In this document: piece by piece, positions 18,473 through 28,500 of the stretch
How positions within the stretch are numbered: the stretch's first letter is position 1
Layout: each line of letters begins with the position of its first letter
Assembly (NCBI GenBank): GCA_003210055.1
Contig: QCNS01000003.1
Span: 1-64,000 of the forward strand
Direction: 5' to 3'
DNA: 64,000 bases
Source: SAR116 cluster bacterium AG-426-I14
Lineage (GTDB): Bacteria; Pseudomonadota; Alphaproteobacteria; Puniceispirillales; Marisalimonadaceae
Made by a program: the position numbers and the translations under genes
The notes under the pieces: generated by a model
Database searches by the model: none
What the model was told of the DNA's origin: nothing
What the model saw: the letters and a program-made list of their open reading frames with translations, nothing else

Positions 18473-19228
18473 ATGATAAAAAAAGATTTAAAAACTAAAT
18501 TTGTAAATTTAGAAAAAGTCAGAGGTTCTATGATATTTGATTATTTTAATCCTGGCATTTCTCATATTTTAAAAAACTCAGGTTGTGAATTCGTTATATT
18601 TGATATGGAGCATGGTGGATTATCCTTAGAAAGTTTTAAGACCTTATCAATTGCAAGCAGAGGTGTAGGGATTTATCCTTTGATAAGAGTACCAAGTTTG
18701 CAATACAATTTTATTTCAAGATCGTTAGATCTTGGAGCTTATGGCGTTATGGTACCTATGGTTAATAATAAAACTGAAGCAAATTCAATTGTAAGATTTT
18801 CAAAATATCCACCCCAAGGAATTAGGGGAGCTGGGTTTGGGTTTGTTCATGACGAATATAAATCATATAAGCCGATAGATGTGATGAAACAATCAAATGA
18901 AAACCTGATTAATATAATCCAAATTGAGACTAAAGAGGGTTTAGAAAACATTGATGAAATTGCAAAATTAGATGGAGTTGATTGTCTATGGGTTGGGCAT
19001 TTTGATTTAACAAACTTTCTAGGCGTCTCAGGTGATTTCGAATCTAAGATTTATAAGGATGCAATAAAAAAAGTTGTGAATGCTGGTAAAATTAATAAAA
19101 AATCTCTTGGAATCATGGTTAGTAACAAAAATGATTTAGAATATTATGATGATTTAGGATTTAACATAATTGCTGTGGGGACAGAAATGTCAATATTACA
19201 AAATTCAATTAAAAACTTGATAAGTTAA
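18473..19228 (+). CDS. HpcH/HpaI-family aldolase
   Basis: Class II pyruvate-type aldolase/lyase family that cleaves 4-hydroxy-2-oxoacids or 2-keto-3-deoxy sugar acids using a divalent metal. About 251 aa. The catalytic His is in FDMEHGG, the Arg in LIRVPS. Metal ligands lie in IIQIETKEG (Glu) and VGHFDLTNFLG (Asp). The start ATG 18473 has GGAG ten bases upstream; the in-frame TTG at 18461 overlaps that site. It is flanked by two 2-hydroxyacid dehydrogenases, suggesting reversible cleavage with reduction or oxidation of the products. The exact substrate is unknown. Confidence 0.82.
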   Translation: MIKKDLKTKFVNLEKVRGSMIFDYFNPGISHILKNSGCEFVIFDMEHGGLSLESFKTLSIASRGVGIYPLIRVPSLQYNFISRSLDLGAYGVMVPMVNNKTEANSIVRFSKYPPQGIRGAGFGFVHDEYKSYKPIDVMKQSNENLINIIQIETKEGLENIDEIAKLDGVDCLWVGHFDLTNFLGVSGDFESKIYKDAIKKVVNAGKINKKSLGIMVSNKNDLEYYDDLGFNIIAVGTEMSILQNSIKNLIS

Positions 19229-19248
19229 GATTTAAAATGGAGTTGTAG

Positions 19249-20226
19249 ATGAAATTTAAATTAGGAATCTCAGGTGATTTGATTAACTCTGAGGGAATTC
19301 CATGCTTTGGAGAAAAACCATTAGAAAAAATTTATAATCGTGGAGATATAGATTTGGAATGGATGAATCCAAATATAAGAGAAATTTCTCAAGATATGGC
19401 AGCAAAATTTGATGCAATTTTATTGAACCTACCTAAAGCTACTAAGGAAAGTGTAAACAGAGTTGATTGTAGATTGAAAATTATTTCAAGGTTTGGTGTA
19501 GGCTTTGATACTGTTGATATAGTTGCTATGAAAAATAAAAATATAATTGTAACAAATACACCAAATGCTGTTAGAAGGCCAGTAGCTGTTGCCGCTTTAA
19601 CAATGATTTTTTCTTTATCAGGAAAATTATTACTTAAAGATGAACTAGTAAGATCAGGAAGTTGGAATGAAAGAACAAACCATATGGGTGTTGGTCTAAC
19701 AGAAAAAACATTAGGTGTTATAGGTGCTGGTAATATAGGTTCTGAACTTATCCAACTAGCAAAGCCTTTTTTTGGCAAAATAATATCCCACGATCCATTT
19801 TTATCTTTGGAAGAATTCATTAAAAAAGGAATTGAAAAAGTAGATCTTTTAGAATTGGCAAATAAAAGTGATTTTGTAGTAATTCTTTGTAACCTAAACG
19901 AAAATACAAAAAATTTGATAGATAGAAAATTTTTTGAGGAAATGAAAGACTCTTCATTTATAATAAATATGTCTCGAGGGCCTGTCATAAATGAACAAGA
20001 ACTTGTTTTTGCATTAAAAAACAAATTAATAAATGGAGCTGGTCTAGATGTAATGACAATAGAGCCAATAGAAAATGATAATCCACTTTTAGAGATGAAA
20101 AATACTATTTTAACACCTCATGCATTATGTTGGACTGATGAATGTTTTGAAGCTATTGCAAACGAAGCTATACAGTCAATTTTAGATTATAAAGATAATA
20201 AAAAAATTAAAAATAGAGTAAATTGA
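19249..20226 (+). CDS. D-2-hydroxyacid dehydrogenase, phosphoglycerate-dehydrogenase-like
   Basis: Of 325 aa, without the C-terminal ACT domain of full SerA. The substrate-domain sequence SRFGVGFDTVDI, the NAD loop VIGAGNIGSEL, the Arg of MSRGPVINE, the Glu of MTIEP and the His of LTPHALCWTDE complete the catalytic set. GGAG precedes the ATG. It ends the three-gene cassette and converges on ptsN with a 2-base gap. A paralogous dehydrogenase-aldolase pair lies at 51175-52916. It could act on a sugar acid or hydroxyacid; serine biosynthesis is less likely given the context. Confidence 0.8.
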   Translation: MKFKLGISGDLINSEGIPCFGEKPLEKIYNRGDIDLEWMNPNIREISQDMAAKFDAILLNLPKATKESVNRVDCRLKIISRFGVGFDTVDIVAMKNKNIIVTNTPNAVRRPVAVAALTMIFSLSGKLLLKDELVRSGSWNERTNHMGVGLTEKTLGVIGAGNIGSELIQLAKPFFGKIISHDPFLSLEEFIKKGIEKVDLLELANKSDFVVILCNLNENTKNLIDRKFFEEMKDSSFIINMSRGPVINEQELVFALKNKLINGAGLDVMTIEPIENDNPLLEMKNTILTPHALCWTDECFEAIANEAIQSILDYKDNKKIKNRVN

Positions 20227-20228
20227 AC

Positions 20229-20696
20229 TTAAGCTGCTTTGTACTCAATTATTTGTGAAAAAGTTGCAAATGCACTATCTTGGTTTTTGCATCCACGTAA
20301 TTTATTTGTCAAATCACTATTTCTTAATAATCGAGAAATTGAAGCAAGAATTTGAAGGTGCTCAGAATTTCTATTAGCTGGGAAAAACAGTAAAATAACT
20401 ATATCTACAGGAATATTATCTAATGAGTCAAAATTAATTCCTTTTGATAAAATTGAGATTAATCCCTTAGGTTCTGTTATAAAGTTATCGACTATGTGGG
20501 GAATGGCAACCCCATTACCAACAACAGTTGATCCAAGTCTCTCACGCTTAAAAAGATTGTTTAATACCCTTATTTTATCAAAATTATATATTTTTGAAGC
20601 TTCATTTACTATTGATTCATATATAGATTTTTTACTCGAGGGATTACTGATAAATACAAAACTATTTTTATCAATAGTATCAAAAAAATTAACCAC
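20229..20696 (-). CDS. ptsN: PTS-Ntr EIIA component (PtsN)
   Basis: Regulatory phosphotransfer protein of the nitrogen PTS. The 155 aa EIIA domain has the phospho-acceptor His67 in GNGVAIPH and the second motif NSEHLQILASISRLL. It starts with GTG, with AAGG eight bases upstream. It lies directly downstream of lptB, where rpoN and hpf usually intervene; neither is present. A TTGACA in the 74-base gap (20749-20754 on the complement) may give it a separate promoter. No HPr or EI gene is in the window, so its phosphodonor is unknown. Confidence 0.9.
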   Translation of the reverse strand: MVNFFDTIDKNSFVFISNPSSKKSIYESIVNEASKIYNFDKIRVLNNLFKRERLGSTVVGNGVAIPHIVDNFITEPKGLISILSKGINFDSLDNIPVDIVILLFFPANRNSEHLQILASISRLLRNSDLTNKLRGCKNQDSAFATFSQIIEYKAA

Positions 20697-20770
20697 AATT
20701 TATACCTTTTTCTAAACGAGTTAATATTCCTAATATGAAGAATTATTTTGTCAAGTAATTTAAAATAAAA

Positions 20771-21574
20771 TTAGAACAATGAAAAATCATCACCTAAATA
20801 AACATCTTTTACATCCTTACTGCTTGTAATTTCTTTCGGTGTTCCTGACATCAGAACGTTACCATCGTATAAAATATAAGCTTTTTCTACTATTTCCAGA
20901 GTATCTCTTACATTATGGTCAGTGATGAGTATACCTATTCCTTTATTTTTAAGATAATGAATAAGTTTTTTTAAATCTTTTACGGCTATTGGATCAATTC
21001 CTGCAAATGGTTCATCAAGTAAAATGTGTGAAGGATCACTTGCTAGTGTTCTAGCAATTTCAACTCTTCTTCTTTCTCCACCTGAAAGAGTGATTCCTAG
21101 AGAGTTTCTTATTTTGGAGATATTGAATTCTACAAGCAGTTCTTCAAGTAATTGATATCTTTTATGATTATCATTTTCTACAGTTTCGATTATTGACATC
21201 AAATTATCTTCAACTGTCATACCTCTAAAAATTGAAGGTTCTTGAGGTAAGTATCCTATACCCATTCTAGCACGCTGAAAAATAGGGAAATCATTAATTT
21301 TTTCATTATTTAAAAAAATATCTCCTTCATCACATTTCACAAGGCCAGCAATTATGTAAAAACAAGTAGTTTTTCCAGCTCCATTAGGTCCAAGCAGTCC
21401 AACAACAGAGCCTCTTTCAAGACTAATAGAAACATTATTAACTATTTTAATTTTATTATATGACTTGGAAATTTTTTTTATTATTAAGCTTTCATTATCA
21501 GTTTCTTCGTTAGTTAAATGAGTTGACGAAGGAAGTTTCTTTAATCTCTCAAGTTGTTCTTTTAGGTTATCCAG
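20771..21574 (-). CDS. lptB: LPS export ABC transporter ATPase LptB, probable CUG start
   Basis: ATPase of the LptB2FGC machine that extracts lipopolysaccharide from the inner membrane. Walker A ([12 protein letters not shown]), signature LSGGERRR, Walker [11 protein letters not shown] and the H-loop ITDHN are intact. The first canonical start, GTG 21340, lies after Walker A and cannot be the real one. The frame is open back to the lptA stop. The only sensible start is CTG at 21574-21572, which has AGGAGA five bases upstream and gives 267 aa with a 38-residue N-terminal extension before the ABC core. It follows lptA by 9 bases. Confidence 0.88.
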   Translation of the reverse strand: MDNLKEQLERLKKLPSSTHLTNEETDNESLIIKKISKSYNKIKIVNNVSISLERGSVVGLLGPNGAGKTTCFYIIAGLVKCDEGDIFLNNEKINDFPIFQRARMGIGYLPQEPSIFRGMTVEDNLMSIIETVENDNHKRYQLLEELLVEFNISKIRNSLGITLSGGERRRVEIARTLASDPSHILLDEPFAGIDPIAVKDLKKLIHYLKNKGIGILITDHNVRDTLEIVEKAYILYDGNVLMSGTPKEITSSKDVKDVYLGDDFSLF

Positions 21575-21583
21575 TTTAGTCTC

Positions 21584-22351
21584 CTATTTTTTTTTAGAAG
21601 GTATAAATTTACCCTTAACTCTTTGCTTTTTCTTATTTCCAAGTATTTTACTTACTCCAGTACTTAAGTTTGTTAAACCACTCTGGCCGATAATTGATAA
21701 ATTATCTTGAAAAATTCTTACGTTTTCTTCTAGAAAAATTATATTAGATTTTCTATTATATCTGGCTTTTTGTGCAAAACTTTTACTAGACTTAGTATAA
21801 ATCTCAATATTCCCTCTACCAGTTGCTTCTTGCAATAAATTGTCATTTCTATCAAATAACGCTACAACTTCATCAGCGAAAATTTTAGTATTTTTTTTTA
21901 AAATTATTTTAACGTTCCCTTTTCCTTTTGCAGTGAAAGTTTTGTTGTCATAAGACAAGTTTTTATTTGACTCTATAAAAATATCTTCAGTTTTAAAAAA
22001 TTGATTACCATTAGTGAATTTAATAGTTTCGTTATACAAATCATAAACCACATGGTTGCCTTCAGCCAAAATTTTATTTTTACTGATTTTAACATTTCCA
22101 AGTCCAAAAATGACTTTAATTTGATTATCATCTTTATTTTTATCAAAAAAAGCTTTTATTTTATCTGCTCTTAGAGTAACTCCATTTTTGGAAGCTAAAG
22201 CATTACCACTTGCCAAGTAATATCTTTCTTTTTCAAAATATTCTATAGAGGTATCAGCTTCAACAATCAAAGAATTATTTTCACTAGCAAACGTATTTTC
22301 AAACACAAAAACTGTAATAAATAAATAAAATAAATTTTGCAATTTAATCAT
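21584..22351 (-). CDS. lptA: LptA-like periplasmic LPS transport protein (OstA domain)
   Basis: Bridge protein of the Lpt pathway, carrying LPS across the periplasm on a beta-jellyroll scaffold. The 255 aa protein has a Sec signal peptide (residues about 1-22, ending FENTFAS). OstA-type repeated strands follow, for example ASGNALASKNGVTLRADKI and GNVKISKNKILAEGNHVVYD. The C-terminus is basic (KGKFIPSKKK). It sits between lptC and lptB in the standard order. Length is somewhat greater than E. coli LptA but normal for alphaproteobacteria. Confidence 0.85.
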   Translation of the reverse strand: MIKLQNLFYLFITVFVFENTFASENNSLIVEADTSIEYFEKERYYLASGNALASKNGVTLRADKIKAFFDKNKDDNQIKVIFGLGNVKISKNKILAEGNHVVYDLYNETIKFTNGNQFFKTEDIFIESNKNLSYDNKTFTAKGKGNVKIILKKNTKIFADEVVALFDRNDNLLQEATGRGNIEIYTKSSKSFAQKARYNRKSNIIFLEENVRIFQDNLSIIGQSGLTNLSTGVSKILGNKKKQRVKGKFIPSKKK

Positions 22352-22352
22352 T

Positions 22353-22895
22353 TTATTTCGATATCATTTTAGCTTTACCAATGATTTTAATATATTCTCC
22401 ATGATCATGCATTTGTATTCCTTTACCTATTATATGTTTATCATTAATAATTAAGTATACATCATTTTTTGAAAACATTGATCCCTTATTAAATTCTCCA
22501 GTGATTGATTTGGTTTTTAACATAAATTTTTTAGATTTATTTATTATTCTGACCTTTTTCATAAAATTAAATTTTTTAAAATTATCAGAAATTATTGCTT
22601 TGCCAGAAGTAATTGTTGTTGTTTCTCCATTTTTTTTTATGTTAGTTTTACTATTTATTAGTTTAAATGTCTTGTTTTTCTTATCTTCATTAAGTTGTTC
22701 TGCTTCCACAAACATAGTTTCTCCTTGAGAATTTTTTCTCTGAATTTTTATGCCAGAAGCTTTATCCAATTTTTCATCTAAAACTTCATTAGTTTGTGAC
22801 TTGATTAACTTATTAGAAAATAAAATATTTGATAGAAATAATATAATTATAATACCAATAAAAAGCACAAAATAATTTTTTAGGCTAAATTTCAT
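22353..22895 (-). CDS. lptC: LptC-like LPS export protein
   Basis: Bitopic inner-membrane partner of LptB2FG. The 180 aa sequence has one N-terminal TM segment (residues about 8-26) and a periplasmic jellyroll domain with alternating strands. Sequence identity signals in this family are weak; the assignment relies on topology, length and its place one base before lptA and downstream of the RNase D-like gene, which is the common alphaproteobacterial order. Confidence 0.8.
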   Translation of the reverse strand: MKFSLKNYFVLFIGIIIILFLSNILFSNKLIKSQTNEVLDEKLDKASGIKIQRKNSQGETMFVEAEQLNEDKKNKTFKLINSKTNIKKNGETTTITSGKAIISDNFKKFNFMKKVRIINKSKKFMLKTKSITGEFNKGSMFSKNDVYLIINDKHIIGKGIQMHDHGEYIKIIGKAKMISK

Positions 22896-22908
22896 TTTCT
22901 TTTTCTAA

Positions 22909-23523
22909 TCAATGAGAAAAAATATCTGTATCTTCAAACCCTGCTAAATCTAATTTTGAACGAGTTATTAAAAATTCAAAACATTTTTTTGCAATTTTAT
23001 CTTTTCCTTCTCTTTTAAGAATAGTGTCTAACTTTTTTTTAATTTGATGAAGATACCAAACATCACAACTAGCATATTCTAATTGTGAGCCACTTAATTT
23101 TATTGCACCCCAATCAGAAGTTTGTTGAATTTTATTTAATTCAATTCCCAACAAATCTAAACAGAGATCTTTTAATCCGTGTTTGGCTCCAAAAGTTCTA
23201 CAGAGTTTTGATGCAATTTTCGTACAATAAATTGGTCCTTCTACTGTACATATATTTTTATCTAAAATTGATAAATCAAAGCGTGCGAAATGAAATAATT
23301 TAGTAATTTTACTATTTTTTAAAAGCTTTATTAGATTTTTAGGTTTACTTTTTACATTCTTTTTTATTTGAATTAAGTGAGCAATTCCATCACCATTGGA
23401 TATTTGAACAAGACATAATCTATCTCTATGAGGTTTTAAACCCATAGTTTCAGTATCTATAGCCACAATGTTATTAAATTTTAGGCTTGATGGTAAATCG
23501 TTATTGTATAATTTATATTCCAT
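22909..23523 (-). CDS. rnd: RNase D-like 3'-5' exonuclease (single domain)
   Basis: DEDDy-family exonuclease of about 204 aa. Exo I motif AIDTETMGL, Exo II region LFHFARFDL and Exo III YASCDVWYLHQI carry the four acids and the Tyr. The HRDC domains of E. coli RNase D are absent, as is usual for the short alphaproteobacterial form next to lptC. ATG 23523 is chosen; the TTG at 23544 would add seven residues without a ribosome-binding site. It is first in the rnd-lptC-lptA-lptB run. Confidence 0.85.
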   Translation of the reverse strand: MEYKLYNNDLPSSLKFNNIVAIDTETMGLKPHRDRLCLVQISNGDGIAHLIQIKKNVKSKPKNLIKLLKNSKITKLFHFARFDLSILDKNICTVEGPIYCTKIASKLCRTFGAKHGLKDLCLDLLGIELNKIQQTSDWGAIKLSGSQLEYASCDVWYLHQIKKKLDTILKREGKDKIAKKCFEFLITRSKLDLAGFEDTDIFSH

Positions 23524-23606
23524 GAATATATATATCTTACACAAAACTGTTAATTAATTAAGTTTATTTTTGTTGGAAAACAACTTAAAAAAAAAAGAAT
23601 GTTGAA

Positions 23607-24527
23607 ATGATAAAAAATAAAAAGATTTTAGTTCTTGGTGGTTCTGGGTTTTTAGGTAAGTTTGTTGTAGAAAAATTGCTTGAAGCTGGAGGTAGAGTAT
23701 TAGTTCTAACAAGAAATGAAAATAGAATTAAACTGTCAAAAACATCTGCACTTCCTGGTCAACTTGAAATAATTTCTGCTAATATTTTTGAAGATGGAAT
23801 ATTAGAAACCTATATTCAGGATAAATATGCAGTTATCAATCTTTGCGGAATTTTGTTTGAAAGTGAAGAGAATGAATTTGAAAAAATTCATACTTATTTA
23901 CCTGGCTTAATTGCTGAAATCTCTAAAAAAAATAATGTTGAAAAGTTTGTTCATATTTCCGCTCTAGGTTCATCAAAAAATTCAAAAAGTCTTTACTCAA
24001 GAACAAAGGCTTTAGGGGAAGAGAGAGTTTTTAAAAATTTTAAAAAATCTGTTGTTTTAAAACCATCTATTATTTTTGGTAAAGGTGATAACTTCTTTGG
24101 ACAGTTTGCAAAGATGTCTAAGTTTTTACCTTTTTTGCCAGTAATTGGACCAAATGTTAAATTTCAACCAGTATATGTAGGTGATGTTGCCCAAGCAATT
24201 ACAAATGTTTTGTCTTTTAAAGAGATTTTTTCAAACACTTATGAGTTGGGTGGGCCTGACAAATATACTTTTTACAAATTGTTATCCTTAATGTTAGATA
24301 TACTTGAAAGAAAAAGAGTTTTAATAAAGATAAATCCAATTTTAATGATTCTCCCTGGATATTTTCTTAGTTATTTACCAAAACCACCTTTTACGTCTGA
24401 TCAAATGAAGTTACTAATGTCAGATAACATAGTTAACCCAAATAAACCTGGACTTAACGATTTAAAAGTAAAACCTAGTAAACTTGAGGTTTTACTTCCT
24501 GAAATATTAAAATTTTTTAAATTTTAA
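23607..24527 (+). CDS. NAD(P)-binding protein, complex I NDUFA9-type subfamily
   Basis: Atypical short-chain dehydrogenase of 306 aa. The N-terminal Rossmann loop VLGGSGFLGKFVV and the active-site-like region FVHISALGSSKNSKSLYSRTKALGE (Tyr-x3-Lys replaced by Ser-Arg-Thr-Lys context) are visible, as is LKPSIIFGKGDNFF. This subfamily is common in alphaproteobacteria and is related to the NDUFA9 accessory subunit of mitochondrial complex I, with a proposed role in quinone or NADH dehydrogenase function. It ends 4 bases from the convergent uppP. Confidence 0.8.
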   Translation: MIKNKKILVLGGSGFLGKFVVEKLLEAGGRVLVLTRNENRIKLSKTSALPGQLEIISANIFEDGILETYIQDKYAVINLCGILFESEENEFEKIHTYLPGLIAEISKKNNVEKFVHISALGSSKNSKSLYSRTKALGEERVFKNFKKSVVLKPSIIFGKGDNFFGQFAKMSKFLPFLPVIGPNVKFQPVYVGDVAQAITNVLSFKEIFSNTYELGGPDKYTFYKLLSLMLDILERKRVLIKINPILMILPGYFLSYLPKPPFTSDQMKLLMSDNIVNPNKPGLNDLKVKPSKLEVLLPEILKFFKF

Positions 24528-24531
24528 TTTA

Positions 24532-25323
24532 TTACGTTAAATATGCAAAATATAAAATAATTGCTCCTAATATTATTCTATAATATACAAAAACCTTTAA
24601 TGAAGCTTTTTCAATATAACTCATAAATATTTTTATAGTTAAAAATGAAAATATTAGACTTAGTGAAAACCCTATTATTATATCCAGTGAAAAAGTAATT
24701 TCATCTGTTTGAAATATATAGATAGATTTTAATGTCATTGCAGCAAAAATAACAGGTATTGACAAGAACAATGAAAATTTTGACGATTGAACTCTATCGT
24801 AACCTAGAAATCTTGAGGTTGTAATAACAATTCCTGATCTACTGACACCGGGTATTATTGCAATGGATTGCATTAAACCAATAATTATTGAGTCTTTTAG
24901 TTTAGGTGAGAATTTTTTATTTGTTATTGTTTTATCAGCTATCCCCAACAATATTCCGAAGGTTAAAGTTGTCCAACCTACAATTTGAATTAATTTAATA
25001 AATTCTAGTTTATATAGGTTAATTATATACCCAACTAAAATAACAGGTAAAGTTGCAAGAAAAATACATTTTAAGAAATAGAAACTTTTGGAAGTAAATC
25101 GTTCTTTAGAGATCATATCTTTTAAAATTTCAAAAATATCGTTTTTTAAATAAAATATTACTGCAAATAAGCTTCCAAAATGTAACACTACATCAAATGT
25201 TTTACCTTGATATGGTATCTCTATAAAATATGGCAGTATAACAAGGTGACCACTGGAAGAAACTGGAAGAAATTCCGTTATTCCTTGAGTTAAAGTTAAA
25301 AGTAATATTAAACCGAAAATCAT
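24532..25323 (-). CDS. uppP: Undecaprenyl-diphosphate phosphatase (UppP/BacA)
   Basis: Polytopic membrane phosphatase that recycles the undecaprenyl carrier lipid for peptidoglycan and LPS synthesis. About 263 aa with seven to eight TM helices. The two catalytic repeats are visible: GITEFLPVSSSGH near the N-terminus and IIPGVSRSG in the middle. ATG 25323 is preferred; an in-frame TTG at 25350 would add nine residues. It is divergent from gltB. Confidence 0.94.
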   Translation of the reverse strand: MIFGLILLLTLTQGITEFLPVSSSGHLVILPYFIEIPYQGKTFDVVLHFGSLFAVIFYLKNDIFEILKDMISKERFTSKSFYFLKCIFLATLPVILVGYIINLYKLEFIKLIQIVGWTTLTFGILLGIADKTITNKKFSPKLKDSIIIGLMQSIAIIPGVSRSGIVITTSRFLGYDRVQSSKFSLFLSIPVIFAAMTLKSIYIFQTDEITFSLDIIIGFSLSLIFSFLTIKIFMSYIEKASLKVFVYYRIILGAIILYFAYLT

Positions 25324-25409
25324 TTTAAAATCATTATATATTTTTTTCAATTTTGAAATTAAAATTGTTAAACATAATTTACAACGATTTATAACTTTTT
25401 TTTAAAATG

Positions 25410-25418
25410 TGATATAAT
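25410..25418 (+). promoter_or_regulatory. Extended -10 promoter upstream of gltB
   Basis: TGATATAAT (TG at 25410-25411, TATAAT at 25413-25418) matches the extended -10 consensus perfectly. It lies about 118 bases before the gltB start, leaving a leader of some 110 bases with no recognisable riboswitch or leader peptide. No convincing -35 is seen. Confidence 0.45.
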
Positions 25419-25535
25419 TGAGCAAACATTTATGAATTTAAATTTTTTTCTTGGTATTTTTTAATAACAAGTATAAAAGTTTATAATTTTTTAACTATAT
25501 TAATATTAAAGAACTAACCTGTAGGTAATTTGATA

Positions 25536-28500
25536 GTGAAAAATGATATGATTTACAAGAGAATTGGGTTCCCTGAAAAAATTGGAATGTATGACCCTAA
25601 ACATGAGCACGATTCTTGTGGATTTGGCTTTATTGCCAACATTGATAATGAGCCAAAACATGAAATAGTTCATCAGGCATTAGACATAGTCCATAAGTTA
25701 GATCACAGGGGGGCGATAGGAGCCGACCCATTAGCTGGAGACGGAGCTGGTATTTTAATTCAAATTCCTGATGAATTTTTTAGAAATTATTTTAATAAGT
25801 TAAAATTGCCATTACCTGATTTGGGAGATTATGCGGTAGGGATGGTATTCTTGCCAAATGATAAGACTAGATCAGGTATAGCTATAAATGCAATTGAAAA
25901 GGCTATATCCAATGAAGGTCAAATTTTGATTGGATGGAGAGATGTGCCTGTGGATGTTTCCGTTCTTGGCGAAACAGTTAAGAACACAAGGCCATTGATA
26001 AAACAATTTTTTATTCAAAAAAGTAAAAATTGCAATGATGAAAGTGCTTTTCAAAGAAAACTATATGTAATTAGAAAGCAAGCACACCTAGAGCTTCATA
26101 AAAGTAAATTATTAGAATGGCAAGATTTTTATATTGTCTCATTATCAACGCGAACTATCATTTTTAAAGGAATGGTATTGGCACCAAATTTATCAAAGTT
26201 TTATGTTGATTTTCAAGAGAAAAATTTTAAGACTGCAATAGCTTTATTCCATCAGAGATTTTCAACTAACACTTTTCCATCATGGAGATTGGCACAACCA
26301 TTTAGATATTTATGTCATAATGGAGAAATAAATACACTAAGAGGTAATATTAATTGGATGAACTCCAGAAGGCATAGTATGAAATCAGTGTCACTAGGTG
26401 AAGATCTAGAAAAACTATGGCCTATAATTGAAGAATCTCCTTCAGATTCGTCGACGTTTGACAATGCTTTGGAATTACTTGTTATGGGTGGGTATACCTT
26501 ACCCCATGCAATGATGTTAATGATACCTGAGGCATGGAAAGATAACGATTTAATGGATCCAGAAAGAAGAGCTTTTTATGAGTATTATTCTGCACTCATG
26601 GAACCATGGGATGGCCCAGCTGCTATGGCATTTACTGATGGAAGGCAAATAGCTGCTACTTTAGATAGGAATGGCTTGAGACCTGCTAGATATATAGTTA
26701 CAGATGATAATCTTATAATTATGGCATCAGAAGTGGGGGTTTTACCAGAAATACCTGAAGAAAAAATCATTAAGAAATGGAGACTTCAACCGGGAAAAAT
26801 GTTACTGGTTGATTTAGATGAGAATAGAATAATTTCAGATGAAGAGTTGAAAGACGAACTTAAACAATCTCATCCTTACCAAGATTGGCTAAATTCAAAT
26901 CAAATTAGATTAACTAATGTACCCAAAGAAATTGGTCCTATGACGCCTGATGAGAACGCATTACTGAAATTGCAGCAAGCTTTTGGGTATTCTAAAGAAG
27001 ATATAAAGTTTTTTCTTGAACCCATGATTCAAAAAGGTGAGGACCCAATTGGTTCAATGGGTAGAGATATCCCTTTGGCTGCTCTATCAGATAAAAGCAG
27101 ATTACTTTTTGATTATTTTTTTCAAAACTTTGCTCAAGTTACTAATCCACCAATAGACCCTATAAGAGAAGAGTTAGTTATGTCGCTAGTTAGTTTTATA
27201 GGTCCTAGACCAAACTTACTTGATTTGACTTCAGGTGGTAAACAGAAAAGATTAGAAGTGGATCAACCAATCTTAACAAACACTGATCTTGAAAGAATAA
27301 GAAGAATTGAGAACCACGTTGATGGATCATTTAAAACTTACACATTAAATATTTGCTACAGAAAAGATGTAAGCAAAGATGACAACTTAGCAAATATACT
27401 TGAAAAAATTTGTAAAAAAGCTGAAGAAGTAGTAACAAACCAAGGTTATAATATTATAATCCTCTCAGATAGAGGTGTAGATGAAGAGCATATTGCGATA
27501 CCATCATTATTAGCTACTGGTGCCGTACACCATCACTTAATAAAAAAAGGATTAAGAACAGAAGTTGGTATTGTAATTGAAACAGGTGAAGCGAAGAGAG
27601 TTCATGATGTTTGTCTTCTTGCAGGTTACGGTGCTGAAGCAGTAAATCCTTATTTAGGTTTTTATACCCTATCAAATATTATTCAAAAAAGTAAATTAAA
27701 CATTTTAGAAGAAGAAGCTCAAAAAAAGTATATTAAAGCCTTAAATAAAGGAATGTTAAAAGTGATGTCAAAAATGGGTATTTCTACTTTTCAATCTTAT
27801 TGTGGAGCTCAAATTTTTGATGCAGTAGGTCTTTCTCAAAATATTGTTGACAGATATTTTTCTGGTACTTCAACTAAAGTTGAGGGTATTGATATTGATG
27901 AAATTAGAATAGAAACAGAAAACCGACATTTAGGTGCTTACAGTGATAAAACAAATTTAATTAATGATTTAGATTTTGGTGGTGATTTAAGTTACAGACT
28001 TCATGGAGAAAATCACGTATGGACACCAGAAACCATTGGAATATTGCAACACGCTGTTAGAAGTGCAAATTATTCAATGTTTAAAAGATATTCAAAAAAA
28101 ATTAATGATCAAACTCATAAATTTAAAAGCTTAAGAGGATTACTAGAATTTAAAAATGGTAATTCAATTCCTCTTGATGAAGTTGAACCGGCTTCAGAAA
28201 TAGTTAAAAGATTTGCAACAGGTGCAATGTCTCTGGGATCTATATCTACTGAAGCTCATTCTACCCTGGCAATAGCGATGAATAGAATAGGTGGAAGATC
28301 GAATACTGGTGAAGGTGGAGAAGAGGCAATTAGATTTAAACCACTATCAAACGGTGATTCTATGAAATCTAGAATTAAGCAAGTCGCATCTGGTAGGTTT
28401 GGTGTAACTAATGAATATCTTACTAATTCTACCGACATACAAATTAAAATGGCCCAGGGTGCAAAACCTGGAGAAGGTGGTCAATTACCTGGACACAAAG

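Noticed and set aside
21338-21340. GTG as lptB start giving a 189 aa protein
   Set aside because: It lies downstream of Walker A; the upstream frame encodes the intact P-loop.
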